Assembly: GCA_022225965.2 (NCBI GenBank)
Contig: JAKJXP020000017.1
Coordinates: 1-64,000 of the forward strand
Length of the DNA: 64,000 nt
Source: Diatrype stigma
Taxonomy: Eukaryota; Ascomycota; Sordariomycetes; Xylariales; Diatrypaceae
Reading direction: 5' to 3'
Shown: one piece after another, positions 25,080 through 36,815 of the stretch
How the letters are laid out: each line of letters opens with the position of its first letter
Position numbering within the stretch: the stretch's first letter is position 1
The notes under the pieces: model-generated
Seen by the model: only the letters and a program-made list of their open reading frames with translations
What the model was told of the DNA's origin: nothing
The model's database searches: none
Position numbers and translations under genes: made by a program

Positions 25080-28000
25080 TTTATTTTTTAAGCGAATTCG
25101 AACGCGGAAATAAGGACGATTCCGAATACATAATTATGCGTTTCTTCGGATAATTAAACGTAAATAACGGCAATAAATTCGACTTTTAAAATATCGTAAT
25201 TTCGACGAAAAGCCGATACAGTATAAAAACAACGACTAAAAGCTTATATTATTTCCTAAAAACGTAACTATTAAAAAGCGATTCGACGAAGCCTTAAAAA
25301 CGGAATAAATATATTTCTATTCGCGTTATTAATATAAATGGTTCGACGTTAAATTATTAAATATAAATATTTATATTGCTTATTAAATAAAGGATAATAA
25401 GAAATTAATAAACGAATTTTTTTATTTTTTTGCTAGCAATAATTTAAATTTTAATAACGTTTTTTTTTTGGCTTATTTCGTTTAAAGCAATTAAGAAGCT
25501 ATTTATTATAAAAATTTATATTATAATTAATATTTTTATTATTCGTTTTATTATTATATAATTTGGCTAATTAATTAATTTCTTATAAATTCGTAATTAA
25601 TAATATAAATATACGGAATATATTATGTACTTTTTATGCGATATTAATAAAATATATAACAAATTGCCTTTATTTTTAAAGCATTTCGATATAATTTTTT
25701 TTCGTTTTAAAAATACCGATAATGTTCTAGAAATAAAACGTTAATTTCGCCGGCGGTTTCGTATTCGTTATTAAGCTATATATATATGGCTAAACTTTTT
25801 TTTTATAAATTATTCGGGCTATATAAACTTTATATTAAATCATTATAACTTATTTTAATTACTTAAAAATGGCGATATTTACGACTTACTTAATATTTAT
25901 AAAACGAATAAAATATATATAACGATAAATCCGAATGCGAATTCCGTAAATAAAGTTATTTTAAAAAATATCGATGCATGCGATAAAGCGGCGGTTTTTA
26001 ATTTACTTATTAAAACATTTAAATTAAATCGCTTAAAAAAAAATAACAGGAATAATCCGTCGTTTTCGAAACCAAATATACCGTTATAAACAATTTAATT
26101 AAACGTTACTTATTATTTTTTAATGCCATTTATGCGGCAAATTTTTTTTAATAAATTCAATTAATTTTGCGTTTTATTTTTTTTTGCGTATTTTATATTT
26201 TATTCCTATAATAAAGCCGATTTTATTAAGCCTTAATAGCGTATTATTAAATATTAAAACTATTTTAATTATATTATGCGCTAAAAAAATGGTCGTTTTA
26301 TTAAGCATTATATTTTTCGATATATTATATTAAATATTTTAATACGTAAGCAAGTCCGTCATTATAGCCGTTATTTTACGAATAAGGAATTTAATTCGCT
26401 TATTTTTAAGCGTTAATTATAAAAAGCTTTTAAAAATTCGGATAAGCCTAAGGCATAAGCTATTTTTAATTGCATTATCCGATTTATAAATATTATTAAA
26501 GGCATTCGTTTTTTTTAATATAAGCATCGGCGAAAATTAAAAGCCTTTTTTTATTACTTAAAGCTATCGTTTGCGTTTATTATTTTAAATTCGGCAAATT
26601 TTTATTAATAAAGCTTATATCGTTATATGCTTAAATTTAACCGATAAAAGCAATTAAATAAATATAAACGAATGAATTTATTTTGGCGCTTATTACGTAA
26701 AAATTCTTATATTGCTACGTAATATTTTTTTTTTCGGATTACCTTATTTCGAAAAATCGTATTAGCGGAAAAATTTAATTTCGGCGACTTTTGATACCGC
26801 TTCGAATAGCAAAATCGTAATAGCGGTTACGTTTATGGATTATATTAATTTAAAAATAACCCTTTTCCGAATATAAATATATAAAAAGGTCGGAATATAT
26901 ACGTTAAAATTTAGGGTTATTATATTATTGCTATAAATCCTAAACCTTAAAAAATCGGCTACGGCGATACGGATAATAATCCGCTATGTATTAATTTTTT
27001 TTATACGGAACTTACGTAATAATGATTAAATAATATCGTAAACCGCTATTAGCGTTATAAATATTTTATTGCGTATTATTTCCGGATTATTAAAAAAGCG
27101 GCTAACGAAATTCGGAAAAAAGGCAAGAAATTATTAAATTCCGTTTGCCGCTTTAATTTTTTACGTTTTATGCAAAACGAATTTCGCATTATTAAAATAA
27201 AAAACAAGTTTTGGTAATTATTTAATGCCGTACGTAATAATATTTATTTTAATTAATTTAATTTATTAATAATTATGTCGTAACTAATTAATACGGATAT
27301 TTTTCCATATATTAGCGATGCGGCTGTTATTAATTATGTAGCCAAATATTACGGCAAATCCGAATAATAATTTATTATATATATTTAAATTGCCCAGTTT
27401 ATTTTGCCGCATATAATTAATAATAACCCTATGTTTTCGTTTATTTTTAAGTTTATAAATAAACTTATCGAAAAAAGGGATTATTTTATTTAAAAGGTTT
27501 ATTATTATTTGCTATAGCTTTTTTTATAAAAAAACAATCGTATAATACGTAACGTTAATTGTTGCTTTTTTAAAAAGTATATTCGAATTTTGGATTTTAA
27601 TGGCGAAAGCGACGAAATTAAAAAAAACGTTACAGCTTAGGAAAAATATAAGCAAAGAAATGCATATATAAAATACGTTTCGTATTTCGAATTCGTCGAG
27701 CGCTAGGATTTTAAAGGTTAGGACTTTAAAAAATGGCATATTATTAATGCGTAATTTAAAGTATTAAATTATTTCTTTCGTTATAAGCCTATTCGAATTT
27801 ATTAGCAATTCTTTAACTTTTATCGAATAAAGTTATTATTAAATTATTTTTATTGCCATATTAACGAATTATTAATTAATAACGAAATTAGATTCGATAA
27901 TTATGTTGCAATATATATATATTATATGCAATATTATATTTATAAAAATAATTATTACGGCACGGTTAGCCGAAAAAATATTTAATCCGATAATAAAAAA

Positions 28001-29680
28001 TTCGAACCTGGCCTAAATAATGCGAATAATATTACTTTAAAAGATTAATAATATATTATTCGAATAATATTAAATTTTTTGCCCGAATAAAAAAACGTTA
28101 AATTGTTTAGCCGCCGTAATATTAATATTAATTATAATTGGTTTTTTTATATTAATCGATACGTTTACGAAAACTTCGTTAACGGTAACTATTAAAAAAA
28201 ACGCCGTAAAGAATATTCCGACGATTACGATATTAAGAATTTGCCATTAAATATGGTTAAAACCTTAAATCCTAAATAACGAATTATATATAATATAATA
28301 ATTAATTATTATTAAAGCTTTTTTGTCGATAATTAATTAAAGCAGTTATTATTATACGTTAATGGCAATAATGGAATTAAAAAGTTTTATTTTATTAAGA
28401 TTATATCGTTATATGTTTAATAATTATTTATAATAAGCAAATCGTTCGTAATTCGAATTGCTTTAATTAACGTAATTAATAATTAAATTAACGACTAAAT
28501 ATTATATTTTTTGCTTTATTTATTTATCGATAACGAATATAAGCCCTTAGCAAAAAATGCTAGCTTATTAAATATTTTGTAACGGCGTTTTTATAGCGTT
28601 TATTTTCTTATTATCGACGAAAAAAACATATTCGGCTTATAAAACCTAAACTAAATTAACCGGCGGCTTTAAGAGATTTTTCTTAATTGCCGTAATAGCT
28701 ATTTTAACGGTTTAAATATATTGCTTATCGGAAATTTTTTTTAATTATCTTCCGTTATAAATAAGCCGTTATATGTTTTTAAATAATTAATTAAATATTA
28801 CGACATTATTAAATACGGGCTATATAAAGCTTTTAAACGTTCGGTATTTTTTATTATTATTTAGCGCCAATAAAGATTCGAATAAATCCGATTTTACGAA
28901 ACCTTATTAAAGTTGCGATAATTTAAGGTTTCTGCCGCTTTTTAGGAATTATTAACGTTTAAATACGTTATAAAGCTTTTTTTTATCGAAATTATAAGCT
29001 TCGATAATGCTATATGCATTTATTTTATTAAGGTTCGTATTAATTAATATAATCATAATTATATAATACGGTTTATAAATTTAATTATTTAGGTTTATGC
29101 TAAATATAAAGGATTTAATACAAATAAGGCTGCTTTTTTTAATGCTAATAACCTTTTTAAAAGCTTTTTTATTTGCATTAAATATTGGATTATATTAATA
29201 CGTAACCTATAAGGCCATATCGATTTTATAAACGGAACTTAAAATACGATATACGACATTTTTTAAATTTAGGATTTAAACGTTATAAATAATGCTTCGA
29301 AAATTATTATAATAATTTTTAATAATTATATTGGCCCGGCATTTATTAATTCGAATAGCCGCAAATTTCGTAACGATTAAGGCAAGATTGTCGTATTTAT
29401 TTTTCGGATTCGATAAAACTTTGTCGTAAAAGGTATTATTTATTATCGAAAGCAATTTCCTTTATTTATTATATATGCCATTATAATGCATAAATTTTAA
29501 AGCGTTATTTTGCGCCAAATAATATGCAATATTTCGAATCGTAAATTTATTATTGGATTATTATATATAGCCGTTTTTAAAATATTTGCATTATAAGGCT
29601 TAATATTTAATATTTCATTTAATCGCGGCCGTTTTTATTACGAAAATAATTATTCGTTTATATAAATAAAATTTAATAAT
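25080..29680 (+). pseudogene. Helitron Rep/Pif1-helicase relic, copy 1
   Basis: Decayed frame of a RepHel protein, the rolling-circle transposase of Helitrons. Landmarks: LPL-LKHFDI-like N-terminal motif (about 25,665); RFE-Q-R-SG followed by the HUH segment, where both histidine codons now read Tyr (TAC at 26,828, TAT at 26,834); YVAKYYGKSE (about 27,335), the Rep tyrosine motif, followed by IAQFILPHI, NPMFSFIFKFINKLI and ERD; Walker A position NGNNGIKK (about 28,361); helicase motif RKQFPLFIIYAIIMHK (about 29,441) and GLLYIAVFKI (about 29,560). Dozens of TAA/TAG codons and some frame shifts interrupt it. Family identity is clear; start and stop are approximate. The longest open stretch on the opposite strand (27,524-27,739) is a shadow. 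Confidence 0.85.
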
Positions 29681-31279
29681 TATAATATCCGTTTAAAGCA
29701 TGCTTTAATTCGGCCCTTATATATAATTTATTTTCGGCAATTCCTTATTTATTAATTTAATAACGATAATTTTAATAATAGCAATTTTTATAACATTAGT
29801 TTTATTTCGTAAAAAACTTTTAAGTATAAATGCAATAGTTTTTTTCTTTATTACGGCAATTTTTTGTATTTTTTATGTTTTTTTAGCCTAGTTTTGCGTT
29901 TTCTTTTTTATTTGCGAGCATATGTTAAATATTTCGCCGCTTTATAATTATAGCCGTTTATTTTTAATTTAAATCGTATATGGCTTAATTGTAATTGGGT
30001 TAATGTTTTCGTCGTAAATATTTGGCTTATCGTTTTTTTTGGTTCGAAATTTTGCGAATATGTTATTTTTAAAGATGCATATTTTTTTTAGCATCTTATA
30101 ATTTTCGTATTTATGTTTTATAATATTGGCTTTAAAAATAAACCAATAGCTATAAAACGATTATATATAATAAACGTTAATTTTATATTATTAATACGGC
30201 GTAATATTGAATTATTTATAAGCTTAAATATATAAGGCCGTTTTAGCATTTATATTAATTAATAAGAAATATATAATTTTGCCTATAAAAAAGCCGATTT
30301 TAATAGTTACGTATATTTCGTATATTTATGCCGGCGATTTTTTATTAATCGTATAAATCGAAAATAATTAGGACCCGATTATTATATTTTAAAACTTGGC
30401 ATCCGTAATGTTTTATTTAATAAATCGTTTTTAAATCATTTTTATTAAAAACGTAATAATTAAATAAAATAATATTTATATATTATTAATATGCGATTTA
30501 TATAAATACGTATAACAAGTACATATTTAAATAAAGGTAATATTTAATTTAATTAATACCGCAAATTCTTTATAAAAACGATAAAGCTAATAAGGTATAA
30601 TGAAAAGAAATATATCGATTAGCTTTTTAAAAACATCGGTAATTTGCTTAATGCTGGTATAATCGATAATAATTTAGGCAAGCTTTTGGTTTTTTTTAAG
30701 CGTACGATAAAATAAGCTTTTTTCGATATTAAAAATGGAAATATTACGAATAAGCGACTTAGGTTTTTAATAATGGCTTTTATTGTTAAAAATAAAAATA
30801 TGCGAAATTCGACGAATTAGCTTTTATATTTTTTCGTTTTTAATTATATTAATAATAGGTTATAATTTATAATTATTTATAATGGCTATTACGTACGGAA
30901 GACTTAATTTAAGTAATAATGTATTAAGAACGAATTAAGGCTGGCGAATAAAATGAAATTGTTATATAAAAAGTTAAAGCTTAAAAGTTAAGAATATTAA
31001 GTAAAAAAAATTACTTTATATGCTATAATAGGTTTAACTTATTTAAGTGGCTTATAATTATTTTATTTAAGATATATAAGTATTATATTTGCTGTATTAT
31101 TATAATTAAGAAAGATACCAATTATAATTATTAAAGCTTACTTATATAATACCTATAAGCCAGATTTTTAACTAAATCTAATTAATTTATTTATAAGCCA
31201 GATTTTTAATTAAACTTGATTTATTTGCTTATTTATTATACCTTTATTATTAGGTCGTTTTTTTTTGAGAAGTTTATTT

Positions 31280-31640
31280 TATACCATTACAATAGCTTAC
31301 ATATTATTCGTTTTAGTTGTTGCCATTTATAACCATATCGTTGTATTCCGTTATTTATAAGCATTACAATATAGAATTATTCGGTAATTTATTAATTGCA
31401 ATTTATGGCAATAAAACTTTTTGGCGCCAGATTATTAATTATTACGTTTTTTTTGTTAATAAAATCTTTATTTTTAATTACGACCTAAACATTAGCCTTT
31501 ATTTCATAAGTAATAACGATAAACCCTTTCGTAATATTAAAATATTTAGTTATATAAATGCGGCAACCTTTAAGGTTCGAATTATCGAATTATGGCTTGC
31601 CTTAAGTTATAAGTTTTAATCCGAATGTTTATTTAAAAGT
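31280..31640 (+). pseudogene. Possible OTU-like protein relic in Helitron copy 1
   Basis: A 100-codon open stretch (31,317-31,619) downstream of and in the same direction as the helicase reads LFGNLLIAIYGNKTFWRQI ... NIKIFSYINAATFKVRIIEL. The spacing of a YGN-like segment and a later NIEI-ANxFKVRI-like segment resembles OTU cysteine proteases, which some Helitrons carry. The catalytic DGNC is not recognisable, so this is a weak resemblance. The mirrored frame is at about 37,950-38,250 (minus) in copy 2, and the two differ by transitions. Confidence 0.35.
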
Positions 31641-32770
31641 AAAATTAAAGGCATGGCTTCGCTTATTATTAAATGCATTAATTCGTTTAAACTGCTATTC
31701 GTATTCGAAATTAATCCGGAATACGTTATGAAAAAAAATAATAAAACGACATATAATATTAATAAGCCGACGTTTATTTAAGTACCGCAACAGGTATTTT
31801 TAAGCCTATCCGAGCATTAAGTTGGCGTTTTATATTGGGTATTTCGAAAAATGCTTTTGGTTTTCGATTCGTTAACAATTTATAATACGTATTAAAAAAT
31901 TTAATAGGTATATTACGATTTTTAGAAAAGATTCGCTTTAAATAAATCTTGCCTTATTATTATCGTTTTTATAAACAAGCTTTCGTAATAAAATAATAAA
32001 TGGATTTATAATTTTTGGATTGCTTATTTTTTTAAGGCTTTATTTATGGATCCCTTTTATATAAAGCAATAATATAGCAATAGTTATAATTAAGTTATTA
32101 CGTCGTTGAATATATTAGGTAATTGGAAAAAAATAATTAAAAAACATATTAGCCTTAAAAATAAAAAATCGAATAAGCGCAATTAAGCAATTAGTAATTA
32201 ATTTAACCAACTTATTACCGTTAATTCCGATTTATCGTCGAATGTTATTCGTATTTTTCCTTATAAGCGCTAGCTTTCGTTTAATTCCAATTTGGTGCAG
32301 CAATTACGTTACTTATTTTTTATGCTTTTTTAAAGCCGCTTTTGCTAATTCTTTTTTTAATAGCCCCTTTTTTAATAGCTTTTTTTTTAGCAATTATTAT
32401 TAATGCGGTTCTGGCCGTTTTTGGATTTCGCTTTTCGATTACGATTATTTATAGGCAATAAAAGGCTAAATGCTTTATATAAATACGAATATTATACGTT
32501 TTATTTAAAGTACGAACTTTCGATCGAATATTTAGCAAACGAATTACATTTTTTATTTTCCGTAGGCTAAAAAGAATGGGATTCGTATTTTTGCGATTTT
32601 TAGCGACAGAATAATTAAAGAGGCTATAAATACGAATTATGTTTATGCGGTAAATTATATTAAATTATTACGCTTGGATTTAAAAAAAGATTAACGAAAG
32701 GCGTTATTTATAAGGCTTAAGTTATTGGTAATTAATATAATCCTAAGTAAAGAATTATAATAATGGAAAC

Positions 32771-32871
32771 GATTAATCGCAGGCGAAAACGTTCGAGATA
32801 TTTTCCAAGCCTGAATTTCTGGATTTGATTTCCGTATTATACCATCTTTATAAAATAATTTCCGATTAGGT
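32771..32871 (-). repeat. Subterminal inverted repeat near 3' end of Helitron copy 1
   Basis: Reverse complement of the element's 5' repeat, with the shared words CTGAATTTCTGGAT, TTTCCGTATTAT and CCGATTAGG. It lies 170 bp inside the 3' end, so the inverted repeats are asymmetric. Confidence 0.85.
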
Positions 32872-33041
32872 TTTAATATTTTACGCCAATCTAAAAAATA
32901 AGCAAGTAAAATGGTCCAACAATCCCAAAAAAATCGCCCCGCGCGGGAAATTTTTTTGACCCGGAAAAAAAAAAAAAAGGTCCCCGAAGCTTGCGTAGGG
33001 CCGTATCTTTTTTTTCTTTTCGTAGCGGTTAAAAAATTTTT
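32872..33041 (+). other. 3' tail of Helitron copy 1 with GC palindrome
   Basis: The tail after the subterminal repeat is less mutated than the rest and holds CCCGCGCGGG (perfect palindrome, about 32,938-32,947), a run of As and GGTCCCCGAAGCTTGCG. It ends ...GCGGTTAAAAAATTTTT before the target AAAATAACG. Copy 2 has the same tail at 36,545-36,715. A short GC hairpin close to the 3' end is characteristic of Helitron termination; a CTRR end is not seen. The 151-codon minus-strand frame here (32,691-33,146) is fortuitous. Confidence 0.7.
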
Positions 33042-34305
33042 AAAATAACGAAATTTAAAAAGTATGATATTATATAATATATAACGTAAACGATAAAATT
33101 TATAAAAAATTAAAATTTTAAAGTTATTATATCGCAATATAGCCAATAATAAGCCGTAACGACTATATATATTCGAAATCTCGAAAACGTAATAATATAA
33201 TAAATATAAAAAAACGATAAAACTTATAAAACATCGAAATTTCGAATTTATAAGAAATTTAAACTTTAAGCTTCGGTTATATCAGTTTTATTTAAAGCTA
33301 TAAACGCAAATATACGCATAATATCGACTTATTTATAACCGATTAATTAATAAAATAACATAATAATTATCCGTTTAAAAGTATTATAAGCAAGTTACGT
33401 TAAAAATAAATACCTTAATATATGTTAATATTAGAAAACAAAGCAATTTTAAATTTAAATAAGAAAAGATTATATATAATAAACGAAAAACTATACGCAT
33501 TAATTATAAAAACATTTAATAAAACCGCATAATAATAATAATTCGTATTAATAAGCGATTAAGTTAATTTTATTTAAATATAATTTAATTAATCGCGTAA
33601 TAATAATTATACGAGTAAATAAGCTAATAAATTAGCCTTATTTAATTATAATCGTTTATAATAATAAGCCGTTAAATTAATAACGCATTAACGGTCGTTC
33701 GTATTAAAAAGCTATTAAGCCAGTCTTATATAAATATAATCGTTCGTAATAATAAGCTTTAAAATTAATTACGCATTAATACTTATTCGTATTAATAAGT
33801 ATTAAGTTAATTACGTAATAAAAGTCGTTTATAACAAAAAAGAAATAAATTATTCGCGTAATAAGAATCGTTCGTAATAAAAAGCTAATACGTTAATCGA
33901 ATATTAAAAGTCGATCGTAATAATAAACCAATAAATTAACCGAATACTATTAATCGTTTATATTAATAAGCGTTAAATTAATCGAATATTAATAATTATT
34001 CATATTAAAAAGCGTTAAATTAGCCGCGCATTAATAATCGTTCGTATTAAATATATTAACGACGCATTAATAATTAATCTTAGTAATAAGCATTAAATTA
34101 ATTGCGTATTAATAATCGTTCGTATTAAACAAATTAGCCGCGTATTAATAATTAATCTTATTAATAAGCGTTAAATTAACCGCGTATTAATAATTAATCG
34201 CACCAATAAACGTTAAATTAATCGCGCTTAAATATAATTAACTTCCGCATATAATTAATTTGCTTAAATTAACCTACGTTTTAGGAATTAAAATTAATCC
34301 CGATT
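33042..34305 (+). repeat. Composite subtelomeric repeat, copy 2, right part
   Basis: Resumes at AAAATAACGAAATTT, matching 4,241 onward of copy 1, through the middle segment (AAGCTTCGGTTATATC at about 33,278), the minisatellite body (33,530-34,230) and the terminal TAATTAACTTCCG...TTTTAGGAATTAAAATTAATC. Confidence 0.75.
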
Positions 34306-36544
34306 AAAAACTGGTTCGCCTATTTATATAAAACGATTAAAATAAATAAAAAACGGCCGAAAATAAGGCGTTTTCGAATAATAAGATTTAAATATTACGT
34401 TTTTATTAATCTTAATTATCGGATTAAATCGAAAAAGCTATAACCGCATAACGTTTACGTAATATCTTTAAAATATTAAGGCGCTGAAAATTATTAAATA
34501 TAATTATTAAAAAGCGCGTATATATTTATTACCTTTTACGTTACGCTTTACGAAAAAAACGAATAAAGGTTTCGGCATAAATAATTTAAATTCCCGTAAT
34601 ATCGTATATTTCTTTTTAATAATAATTTAACGGCGGTTATAATATCGACTCGAACGGTAAATCGGAATCGGAATCCGAAAAAAGAACTATAACCTTATTT
34701 CGGAAAATAATACCGAGTCCGAATTCGAAAAGAATTACCGTAAATATAAGAAACGCATAATCTTTATTTTTTAAGCGCTTTCGGAATATTCGGAAATATA
34801 AGCCGAATTTGATAATATTATTATCTAAAATAACGCAATTTAAAAAGGCAAAATCGTAGCGAAAGGTTTTTATAATTCGATCTTTTTTTTCGAATTTCTT
34901 TAAAAGGAACTTATTAATTTATAATTATAAAAAGCCTTTTATTTAGTTATAATTATTACTAATCTTAATTTTGGCATTATTAATAATATAAAACAAACGT
35001 TTTTTTCCGGCATATTCGCGACATTAATTCCCGGGCCGTAATTCGTAGAAAATGTTTATAAAAGCTTAATTGCTTTTTTCGTATTTTTCGTAAACGACTT
35101 ATCGTTAAAAAAAGCCTTTGCCGGCCAATCTTATAAAAAATGAATTATATTTTTTTATTAAATTAAGTAAAACCTTAAAAAAGGTACATTTGAATTTATT
35201 TTTCCGAATAACGCCAAAGGTAATGTAATTATTACGAAATAAATACTGAAAATTAAAGGAATTAATACCGGCGAAATCGATAAATGCAAATCGTAAATTA
35301 TTACGTACGGTTTTATTTAATAAAAGAAAATCGATTTTAACGAAACCGCTGTTTTTACGGTACGGGCAAATTTTTGGCGTATTTTTATAACCTTCGCCGT
35401 TATTTACGAATAATACGTTTAATAAGTTAATTTCGTAACTGCTTATTTAAACGGACATTCATATAAATCCATTTATATATATTGATTTTCGCTTTTAAAG
35501 AAATATTTCGACGCTTATATTAATAAACGAATTTTATACAAATATAATAAAGATTCGTTAATATCTTTCGGCAATTCCTTATACGGCTTAAAATAAGCCG
35601 GTATTACTTAATAACGTTAAACGAAAGGTATTTTCGTTATTTAAAAATATTATTTTTTAATTAAACGATATTATTTATTTAAATCCTTTTATTAAAAACG
35701 TAATTAGCTTTTATGTCGATGATTTCTTATTTATAAAAAAGGATTTCGGACATTTTTGCGGCATAATCGACGGCATTACCGAAAAGGCCGATATTAAAAA
35801 TAAAGGACGAACCGATTAAGATTTTGGAATTAAAATTATCGAAATCGAATTTACGAACGACGTATTACTTAATTAGTCGTAATATATTCGCCGCGTTTTT
35901 ATAGCGTTAACATATGGAAATATACGAAATACCCTTATTTTTTTCGTTTTTAAATACTTAAAAATCGCAATACCGAACGAAAAAAAAGCGTTTCGTTAAT
36001 AAATGCATACGTACGTAAGTTTAATTAAAAAGTTTAATTTTCCGTTTTATTTTATAAAGCCGAATATAGCTTATATTATCGAAATATGAGCCAGGTTTAT
36101 GGCGAATTTTTCGTAAAAGCATTTTAAATATATAAAGCGGCTTTTGCGATATTTTAACGATATCGCCGAAATGGTAATTCGTTATTAACGTTTATCGGAA
36201 AATTATTTTTATTACAAATATAACGAATTAAGGCTATTCGGAATAATCGACGTAAACTTTACGAATTATCCGTATAATGCTTATTTTATTACCGGATATG
36301 TATTTTCTATAAGTAAAGGATTTATTATGTGATTTCGAAATTTTAAACGAACGTTGTTAAATATACGAACGAAGCCGAATATATAATAATTAATACGGTA
36401 ATAACGAAAGCCGCCGTAATTTGAAACTTATTAACGAAATTCGAAATAATGCCTTAAAAACTTATTACGATTTTCGTATATAATATTAAAACGTTCGTTT
36501 AATTTAATACATTAATAATCGATAAGCGCTGTTAATATATAAAT
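34306..36544 (+). mobile_element. Ty1/copia relic (reverse transcriptase and RNase H), truncated
   Basis: The plus-strand frames from about 35,200 read as copia polymerase through stops: GNVI, then KGIDFNETAVFTVRA, FVTAYLNGH and SLYGLK; the catalytic YVDD is intact at 35,712-35,723 in the context SFYVDDFLFIKK; then KPNIAYIIE, RFMANFS-KHFKYIKRLLRY and YNAYFITGYVFSISKG (about 36,280), typical of copia RNase H. It is a different lineage from the 16-kb element. The 5' part (34,306-35,150) has a Glu/Ser-rich frame and no clear integrase. No LTR pair was found, and Helitron copy 2 abuts the 3' end. Confidence 0.8.
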
Positions 36545-36715
36545 AAAATTTTTTTAACCGTTACGAAAAAAAAAAAAAGGTACGGCCTTACGCAAGCTTC
36601 GGGGATCTTTTTTTTTTTTTTCCGGGTCAAAAAAATTTCCCGCGCGGGGCGATTTTTTTGGGATTGCTGGATTATTTTACTTGCTTATTTTTTAGGTTGG
36701 CGTAAAATGTTAAAA

Positions 36716-36815
36716 CCTAATCGAAGGTTATTTTATAAAGATAATGTAATACGGAAATTAAGTCCAGAAATTTAAGCTTAGGAAATATTTCGAACGTTTT
36801 CGCTTGCAATTAATT
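36716..36815 (+). repeat. Subterminal inverted repeat near 3' end of Helitron copy 2
   Basis: Begins CCTAATCGAAGGTTATTTT and matches the 5' repeat of both Helitrons, about 170 bp inside the 3' end, as in copy 1. Confidence 0.85.

Larger units (their letters stand above)
22914..33041 (+). mobile_element. Non-canonical Helitron, copy 1, RIP-inactivated (10.1 kb)
   Basis: The plus-strand frame reads, through RIP stops, as a fungal Helitron protein: N-terminal region (about 25,080-26,000), HUH replication initiator (about 26,800), YVAKYxxK motif (about 27,335) and Pif1-type helicase (28,350-29,670). The element starts with TC, carries a ~101-bp inverted repeat at its 5' end and again near, but not at, its 3' end, and finishes with a 170-bp tail holding a GC-rich palindrome. 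This layout resembles Helitron2/Helentron-type elements with asymmetric inverted repeats. Comparison with the empty site at 4,240/4,241 shows insertion without a target duplication. A second copy lies inverted at 36,545-46,658. Confidence 0.85.

Noticed and set aside
32691..33146. 151-codon minus-strand frame across the Helitron 3' end
   Set aside because: It spans the inverted repeat, the GC tail and the target junction at 33,041/33,042, so it cannot be an evolved gene.
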